Positions 15,805 to 24,287 of a stretch of DNA of 64,000 nt are shown one piece after another. Each line of letters begins with the position of its first letter. Positions within the stretch are counted from its first letter, which is position 1. Position numbers and translations under genes: made by a program. This DNA comes from Kineosporia succinea (GTDB taxonomy: Bacteria; Actinomycetota; Actinomycetes; Actinomycetales; Kineosporiaceae), in contig NZ_JAUSQZ010000001.1 of NCBI RefSeq assembly GCF_030811555.1, positions 6,941,241 to 7,005,240 of the forward strand. The letters are read 5' to 3'. The notes under the pieces were generated by a model, which was not told the DNA's origin, did no database searches, and saw only the letters and a program-made list of their open reading frames with translations.

Positions 15805-16507
15805 ACTCCCGGATCCGGCGCACGGCCTCGGCGGTGCCCTGGTTCCAGGGTGAGCCGTGCCCGGGCAGCACCCAGGTCGCCCCGATCGCGGCGAGCCGGT
15901 CGAGGGACGCGTCGGCCTGGGGGACGTCGTCGGTGAACGGGGCGGGCTGCGGGCCCTCGCTGCCGGTCAGCACGTGCCGGGTGGTGAGGGCGTCACCCAC
16001 GAAGACCGCGTCCACCCCGGGCACGTGAACGGCCACGCTGCCCGGCGAGTGCCCGGGCAGGGCGATGACGTGCGGCGAGCCGGGCAGGTCGAGCACGTCC
16101 CCGTCGGCGACCTCGGCCACCTGTGTCAGATAGGTGGTGCGCAGCCCACCTTTTCGGCCCGCGTACCAGAGGAACCTCGCCAGTGCCCCGATCCGGGCCC
16201 CGCGCATGTTCGGGCTGCTGCTGACCTCACCGCGGGCACGGGCGGCGTCGGCCGTGTGCACGTACACGGTGACCCCGTGCTCGCGGCGCAGGCGCTCGGC
16301 GAAGCCGATGTGGTCGCTGTCGCCGTGGGTGAGCACGAGGCCGCGGATGTCGGCCGGCGTGAGGCCCAGGCTGTCGAGTTCGGCGAGCAGATCGCGCCAC
16401 TGCCCGCTGAGGCCGGCGTCGACGAGGGTGACGCCGTCAGGGGTGACGACGAGGTACGCGGCGACGATGTCGTTGCCGATGCGGTGCAGTCCGTCCGCGA
16501 GCTTCAT
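15791..16507 (-). CDS. MBL-fold metallo-hydrolase
   Basis: 238 residues, complete metallo-beta-lactamase fold. The metal site reads VLTHGDSDHIG (H-x-D-x-D-H variant: the second His of the common HxHxDH is replaced by Asp), followed by LPGHSPGSVAVHV, FVGDALTT and LPGHGSPW for the remaining ligands. Start ATG 16507 has GGGGAGG upstream. Members of this subgroup hydrolyse lactones, thioesters or similar; substrate here unknown. It is convergent with the P450 (14-base overlap) and divergent from the PAP2 gene. Confidence 0.88.
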   Translation of the reverse strand: MKLADGLHRIGNDIVAAYLVVTPDGVTLVDAGLSGQWRDLLAELDSLGLTPADIRGLVLTHGDSDHIGFAERLRREHGVTVYVHTADAARARGEVSSSPNMRGARIGALARFLWYAGRKGGLRTTYLTQVAEVADGDVLDLPGSPHVIALPGHSPGSVAVHVPGVDAVFVGDALTTRHVLTGSEGPQPAPFTDDVPQADASLDRLAAIGATWVLPGHGSPWNQGTAEAVRRIREFSRS

Positions 16508-16636
16508 GTGGGCCTCCCCGGTTGTGGGTCACCATACCGGGGCGATTCGCCCATGATGAGGGTCGGCGTTGGGACGGCCGGGTGCGCTGTTGATATCCAT
16601 AGGGGGCTGACGCGCTACTGCTGGGAGTTGAGATCT

Positions 16637-17320
16637 GTGCCGAGAGCCGGAACCGCCGTGTGGCTGGCCGGGTGGGCCGTGCTGGCCGCGCTGACCGGGC
16701 TGGTGGTGGCCGGGGGCAGCCTGGGCGTGGACGACGCGACGCTGGGCTGGTTCACGGTGCTGGACCGCCCGGGAGCCGTGCACCTGACCTGGCGCACGCT
16801 GGTGATGGGCGGGCAGTTCTGGCTGGTCGGCACGGCGGTGATCGTCGTGGGGGTGCTGCGGGCGTGGCGGTCGCGGTCGTGGCGTCCGGCCGTGGTCGGT
16901 GCGCTGGCGGTGGGCGCGCTCGACGTGCTGATCATTGCCTCGAAGCACCTGGTGGGGCGCACGTCTCCGCACAGCGGGCTGAACGAGGTGCTGGCCGGCG
17001 GCAGTTCCTACCCCTCCGGGCACACCGCGAACGCCACGATGTGCCTGGCGCTGCTGACGGTGTTGCTGGCCGGTGGACGCCGGCGGCGGGTCTCGCTGAT
17101 CGCTGCGGTGGTGGGGGCGGTCGTGGTCGGCCTGTGCAACCTGGTGCTGGGCTACCACTGGCTCAGTGAGGTGGTGGCGGGGTGGCTGCTGGGTGGGCTC
17201 ATCGTGGTGGCCGCCGCCCACGTCCTCGACCGGTCGCCGGGAGCGACCGACGCGTCCTCACGCCCCACGGCCCCGCCGGTACCGTCCCGGCGGGTGCGCC
17301 CCGGACCGGGCGGCCGATAG
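16637..17320 (+). CDS. PAP2-superfamily membrane protein with altered phosphatase motifs
   Basis: 227 residues from GTG 16637 (GGGAG nine bases upstream). Five to six membrane segments in the order of PAP2 lipid phosphatases, with YPSGHTAN (His129) and GYHWLSEVVAG (His174) present. The first motif, normally K-x6-R-P, reads KHLVGRTSP (Lys103, but Ser at the Arg position). The third, normally S-R-x5-H-x3-D, reads CNLVLGYHWLSE, lacking Ser-Arg and with Glu for Asp. Two of three phosphate-binding Arg residues are therefore missing, and activity is doubtful or shifted. C-terminal tail of about 40 residues is Pro/Arg-rich. Divergent from the MBL gene. Confidence 0.8.
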   Translation: MPRAGTAVWLAGWAVLAALTGLVVAGGSLGVDDATLGWFTVLDRPGAVHLTWRTLVMGGQFWLVGTAVIVVGVLRAWRSRSWRPAVVGALAVGALDVLIIASKHLVGRTSPHSGLNEVLAGGSSYPSGHTANATMCLALLTVLLAGGRRRRVSLIAAVVGAVVVGLCNLVLGYHWLSEVVAGWLLGGLIVVAAAHVLDRSPGATDASSRPTAPPVPSRRVRPGPGGR

Positions 17321-17411
17321 GCACTGGGAAACCCCCTGCCGGTCATGGCATCTCGCGATCGGCGCTGCCTAGCATGGTCGAGCCACGGACGGACGATCAT
17401 GGGGAGCGACG

Positions 17412-17756
17412 ATGAAGATGAAGAGCCTGGCGGCAGGGATGCTGACGGCGGGGGCGGTTGCCTCGCTGGGGGTCATCGGCTCGGCGGACGCGGCTCAGGC
17501 GGCGGCCTGCGGCACCAGTCACTCGGTGACGAACGCCGGTGCGAAGTCGCAGTACTCGATCAGCTGCTCCGGCGGGAAGGTCTACGTGTCGGGCAGCGTC
17601 ACGGACACCGACGCCGACGGCAAGTGCGCCCAGGTGAAGGCGCAGATCATCGGAACCTGGTTCTACAGCGCGAAGGCCTGCCCCGAGGGACAGACGAAGT
17701 ACTTCAGCTGGTCGCACATCGGCAGCAGCGCCGCCGTGTACACCTACACGGTCTGA
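17412..17756 (+). CDS. small secreted protein of unknown function
   Basis: 114 residues with GGGGAG eight bases before ATG 17412. Signal peptide MKMKSLAAGMLTAGAVASLG...AQA with cleavage near residue 31. The mature 83 residues contain four Cys (ACGTSH, ISCSGG, GKCAQV, KACPEG), probably two disulfides, and end in a beta-rich segment (SSAAVYTYTV). No known domain. It resembles in plan the secreted protein at 10387-10878 (short, Cys-paired, beta-rich), but sequence similarity is not convincing. Followed by a strong bidirectional hairpin. Confidence 0.75.
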   Translation: MKMKSLAAGMLTAGAVASLGVIGSADAAQAAACGTSHSVTNAGAKSQYSISCSGGKVYVSGSVTDTDADGKCAQVKAQIIGTWFYSAKACPEGQTKYFSWSHIGSSAAVYTYTV

Positions 17757-17772
17757 CGGGCCCTCCCCGCGG

Positions 17773-17816
17773 CCGGCAGAGCTGGTGGCCGTGCCCGGGC
17801 CCACCAGTTCTGCCGG
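17773..17816. terminator. bidirectional hairpin terminator
   Basis: CCGGCAGAGCTGGTGG (17773-17788) pairs with CCACCAGTTCTGCCGG (17801-17816), 16 positions with one G-U, across a 12-base loop. It lies between convergent stops at 17756 and 17824. Confidence 0.75.
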
Positions 17817-17823
17817 GCGGGGA

Positions 17824-18351
17824 TCAGACCGGACGAACCGCCCGGTGCCGGCGCCCCAGGGCGCTGACCGCACTCCCGACCACGGCGGCGACCAGGAACG
17901 ACCCGACCAGGAGCATCAGCACCCCGACGGCGTACAGACCGGTGTCGTCGTTCTTCGACCAGTCCGTGGCCGCCATGGTCGCGAGGGTCACCGGCATCCC
18001 GAGCACGAGCGAGAGCGTGTAGTTCAGCCAGGCCAGGGGCAGCCCGACCGCGGCCAGCGTGAGCACGAGACCGACGACGCGCCCGGTCGGGTAGACGGTG
18101 TTGGAGCTCGGGTCGAGGCCCAGGCGCATCCAGCCGGACCAGGCCAGCCACGTCGTCAGCACCACGGCGGCGACGGTGACGGCGTCGCCGGCCGTCACCA
18201 GCGGCGCCCGGCCCCAGAGCTTCCAGCCCGGCGGCGGGTCGGGCCACGACGGGTCCGGTTGCCAGCCCCGGGGCGGTTGCCATCCGTGCGGCGGGACCGG
18301 CCAGTTCGGTGGCGGGTTGAGCGGACGGCGGCGCGGTGGTCGGGCGATCAT
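17824..18351 (-). CDS. membrane protein with Pro/Trp-rich N-terminal repeats
   Basis: 175 residues from ATG 18351 with AAGGAA eight bases upstream. Residues about 8-45 are a cytoplasmic Pro/Trp-rich segment in which a GWQPP-like unit repeats (PPHGWQPPRGWQPDPSWPDP). Three or more membrane segments follow (VTVAAVVLTTWLAWSGWM, VVGLVLTLAAVGLPLAWL, GVLMLLVGSFLVAAVVGSAV). This layout is common among actinobacterial envelope proteins of unknown role, where Pro-rich tails bind partner proteins. No catalytic motif. Converges on the small secreted-protein gene. Confidence 0.7.
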   Translation of the reverse strand: MIARPPRRRPLNPPPNWPVPPHGWQPPRGWQPDPSWPDPPPGWKLWGRAPLVTAGDAVTVAAVVLTTWLAWSGWMRLGLDPSSNTVYPTGRVVGLVLTLAAVGLPLAWLNYTLSLVLGMPVTLATMAATDWSKNDDTGLYAVGVLMLLVGSFLVAAVVGSAVSALGRRHRAVRPV

Positions 18352-18427
18352 CGATGAGTTCCTTCCCCGGCCCCGGTCTGAGTTCCGGAAGCAGTGATCC
18401 GATCCGATGCGATCCGGGGAGTACACC

Positions 18428-19042
18428 ATGGGCAGGCTGGTCGTGACCGAGTTCGTGACGCTCGACGGGGTGGCTCAGGCCCCGGGCGGTCCGGAGGAAG
18501 ACCCCGAGGGCGGGTTCACGCACGGCGGCTGGCAGGCGCCGCTGATCGGGCAGGACCGTCCCGAGGCCGTGTTCGAGCAGGCCGAGACCATGAACGTGCT
18601 GCTGCTGGGGCGGCGCACCTACGAGATCTTCGCGAACTACTGGCCGACGGGCCCGGCCGGCAGCCCGTTCACGGCGCTGCTGAACGAGGTGCCGAAGGTC
18701 GTGGCCAGCCGCACCCTTCGCGAGCCGCTGAGCTGGGCCAACTCGACACTGATCCAGGGTGATCTGGCCACGGCCGTCAACGCGCTGCGGGAGCGGCACG
18801 ACCACGTCCACGTGATCGGCAGCCTCGACCTGGTGCAGTCGCTGCTGCGCCTGGAGCTCGTCGACCGGCTGAACGTGTGGCAGTACCCGCTGCTGCTCGG
18901 CACCGGCAAGCGCCTGTTCGGTGAGGGCACGGTGCCCACGGCCCTGCGCCTGAGCGCCTCCGACGTGTACCCCACCGGCACACTGCAGCTGACGTACGAC
19001 CGCGTGGGGGTGCCGACCTACGGTGACATGACCACCGAATGA
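18428..19042 (+). CDS. dihydrofolate reductase-fold (RibD C-terminal-like) protein
   Basis: 204 residues from ATG 18428 with GGGGAG six bases upstream. MGRLVVTEFVTLDGVAQAPG is the characteristic N-terminus of the RibD_C/YyaP family; LLLGRRTYEIFANYWP, VVASRTL and VHVIGSLDLVQSLLRLELVDRLNVWQYPLLLGTGKRLF follow in standard order and hold the NADPH-binding loops. Such proteins are stand-alone reductases of unknown substrate and are abundant in actinobacteria. Upstream neighbour is divergent, downstream is the TSUP transporter 72 bases away. Confidence 0.88.
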   Translation: MGRLVVTEFVTLDGVAQAPGGPEEDPEGGFTHGGWQAPLIGQDRPEAVFEQAETMNVLLLGRRTYEIFANYWPTGPAGSPFTALLNEVPKVVASRTLREPLSWANSTLIQGDLATAVNALRERHDHVHVIGSLDLVQSLLRLELVDRLNVWQYPLLLGTGKRLFGEGTVPTALRLSASDVYPTGTLQLTYDRVGVPTYGDMTTE

Positions 19043-19114
19043 CCCGGGGCCGGGCCGGCGCCTCCCCCGACGTAGCATCGTTCGTCCCGCACCTGCAGAC
19101 GAACGGCTACGCAC

Positions 19115-19852
19115 GTGATCCTCGAGTCCGCCCCCGCCCTCGTCGTCTGGCTCGCCCTCGGAACGGCAGCCCTGTGCGCGGGATTCGCCAAGACCGCGGT
19201 CGGCGGGCTCGGGCTGTTCGCCGTCGTGCTTGGGGCCATGGTGATGCCCGCCGCCGAGTCGACCGCCGCGGTGCTCCTGCTGCTGCTCATCGGCGACGGC
19301 TGCGCCGTGGCCCGCTACCACCGCGACGCCGACTGGAAGCTCATCCGGCAGGTCGTTCCCGCGGTGCTGCCCGGCCTGCTGATCGGCGCCGCCCTGCTCG
19401 CCCACCTGCCCGACGCGTTCCTGCGGCGCACCATCGGCGTGATCCTGCTGTTCATGGTTGTGCTGCAGCTGCTTCCGCTGGGCCGGCCGCCGGAGAACTC
19501 GCGCGTGCTGGCCGCGGTGGCCGGGCTCGGCGCGGGGGCCTGCACCATGACGGCGAACGCGGCCGGGCCCGTCATGACGCTCTACCTGCTGGCCCGGGGT
19601 CTGGACAAGCGCCGGTTCCTGGGCACGTCGGCCTGGTTCTTCGCCGGGGTGAACGTGTGCAAGCTGCCCTTCGCGGCCGGGCTCGGGCTCTTCGACACCC
19701 CGATGCTGCTGCGCACCCTGGCCCTGGCGCCCCTCGTGCTGCTGGGCGCCCTGATCGGGGTGCTGGTCGTGAACCGGCTCGACCAGAGGCTTTTCGACCG
19801 GGCGGTGCTGGTCGCCAGCGGGATCAGCGCAGTGGCTCTGGTCGTGTTGTGA
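19115..19852 (+). CDS. TSUP (TauE/SafE)-family membrane transporter
   Basis: 245 residues from GTG 19115. About eight membrane segments arranged as two similar halves; the family signature lies near residue 15-40 (LGTAALCAGFAKTAVGGLGLFAVVLGAMVMP) and recurs after residue 130 (LGAGACTMTANAAGPVMTLYLLARGLDKRRFLGTSAWFF). TSUP proteins export or import sulfite, sulfoacetate, organosulfur or other small anions. No sulfur gene is adjacent, so the substrate is open. Confidence 0.88.
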   Translation: MILESAPALVVWLALGTAALCAGFAKTAVGGLGLFAVVLGAMVMPAAESTAAVLLLLLIGDGCAVARYHRDADWKLIRQVVPAVLPGLLIGAALLAHLPDAFLRRTIGVILLFMVVLQLLPLGRPPENSRVLAAVAGLGAGACTMTANAAGPVMTLYLLARGLDKRRFLGTSAWFFAGVNVCKLPFAAGLGLFDTPMLLRTLALAPLVLLGALIGVLVVNRLDQRLFDRAVLVASGISAVALVVL

Positions 19853-19924
19853 CGAGCGGCCCCGGCCGGGGGCCTCGAGCGATGATCAGGTCGCGGGGAT
19901 CGAGGAGTGGGGCAGGGTGGCACC

Positions 19925-20113
19925 ATGACTCAGCCCACTGACGAGACCGACGGTGTCCCGGACGGCACGAACGCCCCGGACCCGGACGCCGACCCGGAGA
20001 ACCTGAACCCCCGGGACGACCGTCACCCGGAGCCGTACACCGGTGATCCCGACGGCGATCCCGGCAACCTCAACCCTCGCGACACCCTGCCCGGGTCCGA
20101 AACGTCGCCGTAG
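19925..20113 (+). CDS. 62-residue acidic protein with internal repeat
   Basis: ATG 19925 follows GGGGCAGGG. The product is highly acidic and Pro/Asn-rich: MTQPTDETDG..., with DPENLNPRD and DPGNLNPRD as a repeated nonapeptide separated by 19 residues. Predicted disordered; no Cys, no membrane segment. Another small acidic protein starting MTQ follows 241 bases downstream. I do not recognise the family. Confidence 0.55.
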   Translation: MTQPTDETDGVPDGTNAPDPDADPENLNPRDDRHPEPYTGDPDGDPGNLNPRDTLPGSETSP

Positions 20114-20354
20114 TCCCCGCCGGGATCGGCGGTGAGGGCGGCGGAGCCGGAGCGTCGGGTCACCCGGCCGCCGGAAGCGTCCGCGCCCCGGTCGCACGAG
20201 TCCCGACGACGGTGACCTCGCCCGGACCCCACGATGAGCCCGACCGCACCGCGACGGCACCACCTCAGCCGCAACCGCTCCCTGGCTGCACCCAGGCCGG
20301 TTCCCGGCCGCGGGCAGGCCAAGGCCGCACACACGTCCGCCCAAGGAGCAGAAG

Positions 20355-20636
20355 TTGACCCAGGAACCGCACGACATCGACCCGCGCAACAACGCCGAAT
20401 CGCAGCAGGCTGAATCGACAGCCTCGCAGACCGGATCCCGTTCCAGCACCGGCGGGGCCGTCTTCTCAGCCGCTCGCGATGCGGATTCCGTTCCGGGGCA
20501 ACCCGACCCGAACGACGGCGACCCGAATTCGGGGGTGGGGGCGGGCCATCCGCTGGAGGGTGTGCTCATCGATCCGGCCGACGCCGAACAGGCGGTGGAC
20601 GCAGACACCGGTCCCGAGCACCCCGGCCGCCGCTGA
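20355..20636 (+). CDS. 93-residue acidic, disordered protein (TTG start)
   Basis: A TTG at 20355 is preceded by AAGGAG (20343-20348) at an ideal distance. The product starts MTQEPHDIDPRNNAESQQ and is Asp/Glu/Pro/Gly-rich throughout, with no hydrophobic core. The last third (HPLEGVLIDPADAEQAVDAD) is a little more ordered. Shares only the MTQ start and composition with the preceding small gene. Function unknown. Confidence 0.55.
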   Translation: MTQEPHDIDPRNNAESQQAESTASQTGSRSSTGGAVFSAARDADSVPGQPDPNDGDPNSGVGAGHPLEGVLIDPADAEQAVDADTGPEHPGRR

Positions 20637-20664
20637 TCTGCGAGCCGGCCCACCCGGGGGAACG

Positions 20665-20859
20665 ATGCGGTCACCGGCCGCCTGATCGGGCCGGTCCCGG
20701 CAGACACCCGCAGGGCGCCGGTCCCGCACCGCCGAGCACGATCTGGGCCACCGGCCGTTCGGTCCCGCACTCGCCCGGCAGTTCGCCGAGGAGTACGGGC
20801 CCGAACGGTTCCCGGCCGAGAAGCCGGACTTCTACCAGCTTCTCGACGAGTTCCTCTGA
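20665..20859 (+). pseudogene. short ORF interrupted by an in-frame TGA
   Basis: An ATG at 20665 with GGGGGA upstream starts MRSPAA, meets TGA at 20683-20685, and then the same frame stays open to TGA 20857-20859. The distal part reads convincingly as protein: HDLGHRPFGPALARQFAEEY followed by GPERFPAEKPDFYQLLDEFL. Either a nonsense mutation, a sequencing error or a remnant of a longer gene. No domain recognised. Confidence 0.35.
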
Positions 20860-20867
20860 AGAAGAAC

Positions 20868-22127
20868 CTAGGCCACGATGCGGAACGGGTTCTCGATCAG
20901 CTTCGTGAGCGTGGCCAGGAACTGGGCCGCGAGCGCACCGTCGATGATGCGGTGGTCCGCAGTCAGCGTGTAGCGGATCTTCTTGCGCTCCACCACGTCA
21001 CCGTCGACCAGGGCGACCTCGGACGAGGCCCCGCCGACGGCGAGGATCGCGCCCTGCGGCGGGTTGATGATCGCGGTGAAGTGCTCGACGCCGAACATGC
21101 CGAGGTTGCTGACGGTGAAGGTGCCGTCGGCCATCTCGGTGGTGGTCAGCGTGCGGTCGTTGGCCTTGCCCACGAGGGTCTTCGTGCGGGCGGAAATGGC
21201 CGTGACGGACGACTTGTCGGCGTCGTGGATGACCGGCACCATCAGGCCGGCCGGGGCCGCGACGGCCACGCCGACGTTGATGCGCGCGTGCAGCACGGTC
21301 TGGCCACGGCCCTCGGGCGAGTACGAGGCGTTGATGCCCGGGTGCTCGCGCAGGGCGACCGCGACGGCGCGCACGATCAGGTCGTTGACGCTGATCTTGG
21401 AGCCGGTGCCGTCGAGGGCCTTGTTCAGCTGGGCCCGCAGGGCCAGCAGGGCGTCGGCCTGCGCACCGGTCGTGACCGTGAAGGTCGGGATGGTGGTGGC
21501 ACTCTCGGTCAGGCGGGTGGCGATCGCCTGGCGCACGGCATCGAAGGCGACCGGGGTCGACTCGCGGTTGTCGCTCGTGGGGGCCACGGGCTGGGCGGCG
21601 CTGATGGTGGACGCCGGGGTCGCCGCGGGCGCGCCGGCCGCCTGGGGGGCGGTGCCCGCCTTGCTCGCGTGATCGAGGTCCGAGCGCACGATCCGTCCGC
21701 CGGGGCCGGTGCCGGTCACGGTGGAGAGGTCGATGTTGTTCTCGCGGGCGAGCTTACGCACCAGCGGGGTGGCGAAGCGGCGCTCGCCGTCCTCGGCCGG
21801 CTTCTCCGCCACGGCGGCCTTGGTCGCGGCCTTCGGCTCGGCGACGGCGGCCGGGGCGGCCTCGGCCGCCGGGGCCGGGGTGCTGTCTCCGGTGCCGTTG
21901 TCGAGACGCGCGATGGGCGTGCCGATCGCGACGTTCTCGCCCTCGGCGACCAGGATCTCGGCGAGCGTCCCGGCCTCGTAGGCCTCCTGCTCCATGATGG
22001 CCTTGTCGGTCTCGATCTCGACCAGCAGGTCACCGGCGGCCACGGCCTCGCCGGGCTTCTTGTGCCACGCCGAGACGGTTCCCTCGGTCATCGTGTCCGA
22101 GAGACGTGGCATGAGGATGTCGATCAC
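20868..22127 (-). CDS. pdhC: dihydrolipoyl acyltransferase, E2 of a 2-oxo-acid dehydrogenase complex
   Basis: 419 residues from GTG 22127. Residues 1-78 are one lipoyl domain (MPRLSDTMTEGTVSAWHKKPG...IETDKAIMEQ, lipoylated Lys42); an Ala/Pro linker follows; residues about 118-155 are the peripheral subunit-binding domain (FATPLVRKLARENNIDL...GTGPGGRIVRSDL); the rest is the catalytic domain with the acyl-transfer motif DHRIIDGALAAQFL near the C-terminus. Third gene of pdhA-pdhB-pdhC, 12 bases after pdhB. Acts in the cytoplasm, transferring the acyl group from E1 to CoA. The MIDILMP N-terminus fits pyruvate rather than branched-chain complexes, but substrate is not certain. No E3 gene in the window. 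Confidence 0.93.
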   Translation of the reverse strand: MIDILMPRLSDTMTEGTVSAWHKKPGEAVAAGDLLVEIETDKAIMEQEAYEAGTLAEILVAEGENVAIGTPIARLDNGTGDSTPAPAAEAAPAAVAEPKAATKAAVAEKPAEDGERRFATPLVRKLARENNIDLSTVTGTGPGGRIVRSDLDHASKAGTAPQAAGAPAATPASTISAAQPVAPTSDNRESTPVAFDAVRQAIATRLTESATTIPTFTVTTGAQADALLALRAQLNKALDGTGSKISVNDLIVRAVAVALREHPGINASYSPEGRGQTVLHARINVGVAVAAPAGLMVPVIHDADKSSVTAISARTKTLVGKANDRTLTTTEMADGTFTVSNLGMFGVEHFTAIINPPQGAILAVGGASSEVALVDGDVVERKKIRYTLTADHRIIDGALAAQFLATLTKLIENPFRIVA

Positions 22128-22139
22128 GGTGCGGTCCTC

Positions 22140-23135
22140 TCAGCGACGCCGGGCTACGGCGTCGAGCGTTTCACGGATGGCGTTGGCCGCGTCGTCGGCC
22201 GAGGGCAGGGCGGCGGTCTCGAGCGACTTGGCGTAGGGCAGCGGCACCTCGGCCATGGCCACGCGGCGCACGGGGGCGTCGAGGTAGTCGAAGGCGCCGT
22301 CGGAGATGGTCGCCGCGATCTCGGCGCCGATCCCGTAGGTCAGCCAGTCGTCCTCGAGCACCACGGCGCAGTTGGTCTTCTTGACCGACTCGATCACGGT
22401 GTCGCGGTCGAGCGGGCGCAGGCTGCGCAGGTCGACGACCTCGACGTCGATGCCGTCCTCCTTCGCCAGCTTGTCGGCGACCTGCAGGGCCACGTGGGCC
22501 ATGCGCGAGTAGGCCACGACGGTGATGTCCTTGCCCTCGCGGGTGACCTTGGCCTTGCCGATCTCGGCGGGCTCGTCGTGGTCGGGCACCTCGCCGGTGG
22601 TGTTGTAGAGCGCGAGGTTCTCGAGCACCAGCACCGGGTCGTCGTCGCGGATCGCGGCGAGCATCAGGGCCTTGGCGTCGGCCGGGCTGGAGGGCGCGAC
22701 CACCTTCATGCCGGGCACGAACGCGTAGAACAGCTCGATGTTCTGCGAGTGCGTGGCGCCCAGCTGCTGGCCGCCACCGCCGGGCGTGCGGATGACGAGC
22801 GGGACGCGTGCCTGGCCGCCGAACATGCCGTAGATCTTGGCGGCGTGGTTGATGATCTGGTCGATGGCGATCAGCGAGAAGTTGATCGTCATCAGCTCGA
22901 CCACGGGGCGCAGGCCGAGCATGGCGGCGCCGATCGCGGCGCCGGCGAAGCCCTCCTCGGCGATCGGGGTGTCACGCACCCGCTTCTCGCCGAACTCCTG
23001 GAGCATGCCCGCGGTGATCTTGTAGGAGCCCTCGAAGAGGCCGATCTCCTCACCGATCAGGAACACGTTCTCGTCGCGCAGCATCTCGCCGCGCAGGGCG
23101 TCGTGCAGGGCCTGGCGGTAGCTGATGACGCTCAT
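22140..23135 (-). CDS. pdhB: 2-oxo-acid dehydrogenase E1 component, beta subunit
   Basis: 331 residues from ATG 23135, which overlaps the pdhA stop (ATGA). Typical E1-beta: MSVISYRQALHDALRGEMLRDENVFLIGEEIGLFEGSYKIT, RVRDTPIAEEGFAGAAIGAAMLGLRPVVELMT, RTPGGGGQQLGATHSQ and the C-terminal transketolase domain (VVDLRSLRPLDRDTVIESVKKT). With the alpha subunit it decarboxylates the 2-oxo acid on thiamine diphosphate and hands the acyl group to the lipoyl domain of E2. Confidence 0.94.
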   Translation of the reverse strand: MSVISYRQALHDALRGEMLRDENVFLIGEEIGLFEGSYKITAGMLQEFGEKRVRDTPIAEEGFAGAAIGAAMLGLRPVVELMTINFSLIAIDQIINHAAKIYGMFGGQARVPLVIRTPGGGGQQLGATHSQNIELFYAFVPGMKVVAPSSPADAKALMLAAIRDDDPVLVLENLALYNTTGEVPDHDEPAEIGKAKVTREGKDITVVAYSRMAHVALQVADKLAKEDGIDVEVVDLRSLRPLDRDTVIESVKKTNCAVVLEDDWLTYGIGAEIAATISDGAFDYLDAPVRRVAMAEVPLPYAKSLETAALPSADDAANAIRETLDAVARRR

Positions 23136-24196
23136 GCCGACACCCCCGTACCGCTCGGGCGCGACGCGGCCGGGTACAGGGCGTCGCCGGGCAGGCGGCG
23201 CGAGTCGTTCGCCACGGGCGTGGCGTACGTGTAGTCGAACAACGTCTTGACCTCCGGGTGCGGGCTGGCGTCGGCGAACGCGGCCGCGGCCTGCACCTGG
23301 GCCACCGCCTCGGCGTCGATCTGCGCGACGAGGTCGTCGGTGAGCACACCGGCGTCCTTCAGTCGCGCGGCGTACGCGGCGACCGGGTCGCCGGCGCGGG
23401 CGGCCTCGGTGGCCTCCTTGCTGCGGTACTTGGCCGGGTCGACGACCGAGTGGCCCTTCATCCGGCCGGAGACCGTCTCGAGCAGGTACGGCTTGCCCTC
23501 GCGGGCGCTGGCCAGCGCGATCTGGGTGGCCTCGTACACCGCTTCCGGGTCGTTGCCGTCCACGCGGGCGGAGGCCATGCGGTAGGAGGACGCGCGCTTG
23601 TACAGCTCGGGCTCGGCCGAGGACTTCTCCACGGTGGTGCCCATGCCCAGGCCGTTGTTGATGACGACGAAGACGATCGGCAGGTTCCACAGGGCCGCGA
23701 TGTTGAGCGACTCGTGGAAGGCGCCGATGTTGGTGGTGCCGTCACCCATCTGGCAGATCACGGCCTCGGTGCCGCCGCGGTAGTCGATGGCGAGCGCGGC
23801 GCCGGTCGCGAGCGGCACCTGGCCGCCGACGATGCCGTAGCCGCCCATGAAGCGGGACTCGATGTCGAACATGTGCATCGAGCCGCCCCAGCCGCGGGAG
23901 ACGCCGTCGCTGCGGCCGTACAGCTCGGCCATGACGCGCTCGGGGGCGATGCCTCGGGCGAGGGCGTAGCCGTGCTCGCGGTAGTTCGTGAAGATGTAGT
24001 CGTCGGGCTGCATCGCGGCCATCAGGCCGGCGACGGTGCCCTCCTCACCCAGGTTCAGGTGGCAGTACCCACCGATCTTGGCCTCGGTGTAGGCGCGGGC
24101 CGCGCGCTCCTCGAAGCGGCGCACGAGCACCATCTGCCGGTAGAACGCCAGCTGCTCTTCCGGCGTCAGTGCACCGGGTTTGGTCTTCCGGGGCAT
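23132..24196 (-). CDS. pdhA: 2-oxo-acid (pyruvate) dehydrogenase E1 component, alpha subunit
   Basis: 354 residues from ATG 24196 (AAAGGAG upstream). The thiamine-diphosphate motif GDGTTNIGAFHESLNIAALWNLPIVF starts at residue 151 and ends at Asn180-Asn181; the phosphorylation-loop region YRSKE is present, and GGSMHMF/GGYGIVGGQVPLATG match pyruvate dehydrogenase E1-alpha. The C-terminal about 30 residues (DYTYATPVANDSRRLPGDAL) are an extension beyond the family core. First gene of the operon; divergent TetR with operator upstream. Confidence 0.94.
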   Translation of the reverse strand: MPRKTKPGALTPEEQLAFYRQMVLVRRFEERAARAYTEAKIGGYCHLNLGEEGTVAGLMAAMQPDDYIFTNYREHGYALARGIAPERVMAELYGRSDGVSRGWGGSMHMFDIESRFMGGYGIVGGQVPLATGAALAIDYRGGTEAVICQMGDGTTNIGAFHESLNIAALWNLPIVFVVINNGLGMGTTVEKSSAEPELYKRASSYRMASARVDGNDPEAVYEATQIALASAREGKPYLLETVSGRMKGHSVVDPAKYRSKEATEAARAGDPVAAYAARLKDAGVLTDDLVAQIDAEAVAQVQAAAAFADASPHPEVKTLFDYTYATPVANDSRRLPGDALYPAASRPSGTGVSA

Positions 24197-24287
24197 GGGA
24201 TCTCCTTTGTGCCCAGTCCGGGCGTGGACCGGGATGGCCCACGCCGGTGCGGATCGCTGCCGAGGGTGTTCGGGTGCGGCGACCCTT

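Noticed and set aside
20952-23234. 760-codon ORF antisense to pdhB/pdhC
   Set aside because: Gly/Arg/His/Val-rich composition and no conserved blocks; pdh genes on the other strand are certain.
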